Of a stretch of DNA of 17,956 bases, positions 17,363-17,956 are shown piece after piece. The stretch spans positions 1-17,956 of the forward strand of contig SFPL01000003.1 of assembly GCA_004551905.1 (NCBI GenBank). Direction: 5' to 3'. The position numbers and the translations under genes were made by a program. The notes under the pieces were generated by a model that ran no database searches, had not been told where the DNA came from, and saw only the letters and a program-made list of their open reading frames with translations. This DNA is from Lentisphaeraceae bacterium (lineage in GTDB: Bacteria > Verrucomicrobiota > Kiritimatiellia > RFP12 > UBA1067). The stretch's first letter is position 1. The number at the start of each line of letters is the position of its first letter.

Positions 17363-17518
17363 CGCCGCGCCGTCTTCTTGTCGACGTGTTTCGAGAAATA
17401 GTAGTTATAGTATTGTGTATGATAACTATGTTTCGCGGAAAGTCATGGGGGTAAGTGAATAATCTGATGGAAAAAGACGAGAAAACGGCTATGCGGCTAC
17501 GCGCATAGTCACAGGAAA
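17363..17518. other. AT-rich gap with two short inverted repeats, no gene
   Basis: Base composition drops sharply after the transporter. TAGTTAT (17402-17408) and ATAACTA (17422-17428) form a perfect 7-bp inverted repeat with a 13-base spacer. GGCTATGCG (17487-17495) and CGCATAGTC (17502-17510) form a 9-bp stem with one G-T pair. On the minus strand the latter is followed by a T-rich run, so it could end transcription coming from the right. No promoter or gene is supported. Confidence 0.4.
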
Positions 17519-17710
17519 ACAGATTTCAGGGTGCACAAGTTGAAGGTCGCACTGAAGGAACTCAAGGAGACGCGCGTCTGGCTGCGGTTTGCGGGGAAGC
17601 TCCTGCGCGATCCATTCATCGAGGAGATCGAAGCTGAGACGGTTGAAATTGCAAGAATGATGGGTGCGAGCATGCGAAAACGCGGGTATTCGGGGTGGAC
17701 GAATCCCTGA
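17519..17710 (+). pseudogene. C-terminal remnant of a four-helix-bundle (23S IVP-type) protein
   Basis: Read from 17519 the frame gives TDFRVHKLKVALKELKET, then RVWLRFAGKLL and IEEIEAETVEIARMM before TGA at 17708-17710. This matches the second half of the small four-helix-bundle proteins first known from 23S rRNA intervening sequences and related to the Avd proteins of diversity-generating retroelements. In those the phrase DFxxKLxIALKEAxETRxWLR is typical. The first half (two helices) is missing: upstream the frame meets a stop at 17465-17467 and the sequence is unlike the family. GTG 17531 is the first possible start, without an SD. I read it as a 5'-truncated gene. Confidence 0.6.
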
Positions 17711-17742
17711 AGATTGAAGATTGCTGATTGAAGATTGAAGAT
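17708..17742 (+). repeat. Five tandem TGAAGAT heptamers
   Basis: The 35 bp are five 7-bp units: TGAAGAT, TGAAGAT, TGCTGAT, TGAAGAT, TGAAGAT. The first unit begins exactly at the TGA stop of the four-helix-bundle remnant. Because the unit is 7 bp, each copy shifts the reading frame. Confidence 0.85.
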
Positions 17743-17744
17743 TA

Positions 17745-17802
17745 GGGCGACGCCTGAATCATCCACGCATTATAAACGAGTGTTGCTTTAAATGCGTCGC
17801 CC
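17745..17802. repeat. 9-bp inverted repeat enclosing an AT-rich spacer
   Basis: GGGCGACGC (17745-17753) and GCGTCGCCC (17794-17802) are perfect complements separated by 40 AT-rich bases with no coding frame. The arms begin two bases after the heptamer array. It may be a small mobile or palindromic element, or simply a stem-loop. Confidence 0.6.
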
Positions 17803-17877
17803 CCGGATTGCTGCGCACGGATTACAAATCCCTAATTCTTCGCACAGGTAGGCCGTAGGAGGCGACCTTTGTCCACA

Positions 17878-17908
17878 GGGCCGGGATGGCGTCGCGCCAT
17901 CCCGGCCC
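17878..17908. repeat. Perfect 14-bp GC-rich hairpin
   Basis: GGGCCGGGATGGCG (17878-17891) pairs without mismatch to CGCCATCCCGGCCC (17895-17908) across a 3-base loop. No T-tract follows directly, so it is not a standard intrinsic terminator. TTTT and TTTTTT runs appear only 10-20 bases later. It could be a REP-like repeat. Confidence 0.7.
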
Positions 17909-17920
17909 GTCCTGCATATT

Positions 17921-17949
17921 TTGACTTTTTTGCAGATTCCCCCTTGACT
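17921..17949 (+). promoter_or_regulatory. Two TTGACT -35-like boxes at the right edge
   Basis: TTGACTTTT occurs at 17921 and 17944, 23 bases apart. Each looks like a -35 box. No -10 follows the first at a normal distance, and the second would need one outside the window. Low-confidence sign of a promoter for a gene to the right. Confidence 0.25.
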
Positions 17950-17956
17950 TTTGCCG

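Noticed and set aside
17708..17742. CRISPR array
   Set aside because: The repeats are 7-bp units placed end to end with no spacers.

Overview
The window reads as part of the chromosome of a high-GC, Gram-negative (diderm) bacterium. The evidence is a TonB/ExbD pair, two predicted lipoproteins, Shine-Dalgarno (SD) sites of the AGGAGG type and strong TGGTATAAT-type extended -10 promoters. The mix of a GH20 hexosaminidase, a GHL10-type glycosidase and HtpX would fit a gut polysaccharide-degrading member of the PVC group (perhaps Kiritimatiellae). That placement is an impression from gene content, not something the sequence proves.

Left part (1 to about 5750) is accessory. The 3' end of an AT-rich unknown gene overlaps hsdR, the motor/nuclease subunit of a type I restriction-modification system, by 4 bases. 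hsdR is followed closely by a YgjP/DUF45-type zinc metallopeptidase. hsdM and hsdS are not in the window and would be expected to the left. After a repeat-rich gap of about 300 bp comes a short operon with its own promoter: a 35-codon small ORF overlapping by one base a Fic AMP-transferase that carries an N-terminal helix-turn-helix. Two direct copies of a 78-bp element (about 83% identical, predicted to fold as tandem triloop hairpins) bracket this small-ORF/Fic unit. This is the part most likely to hold something undescribed.

Middle part (5750 to 13454) is high-GC and looks chromosomal. It holds a GH20 hexosaminidase lipoprotein with its own promoter inside an inverted repeat, then a ClpB disaggregase that naturally lacks the N-domain. 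A tightly packed five-gene operon follows: hotdog thioesterase, trmD, GHL10 glycosidase-like protein, exbD and a TonB-family protein. No exbB is present in it.

Right part (13485 to 17362) begins with a promoter that would give a leaderless mRNA for a NifS-type cysteine desulfurase. A small lipoprotein with a probable HMA-like fold but no CxxC follows, then HtpX and a multi-spanning MOP/MATE-like transporter. The last 590 bp has no intact gene. It contains the C-terminal remnant of a four-helix-bundle (23S rRNA intervening-sequence type) protein ending in heptamer repeats, a 9-bp inverted repeat and a perfect 14-bp GC-rich hairpin. No tRNA, rRNA, CRISPR array or insertion sequence was recognised.
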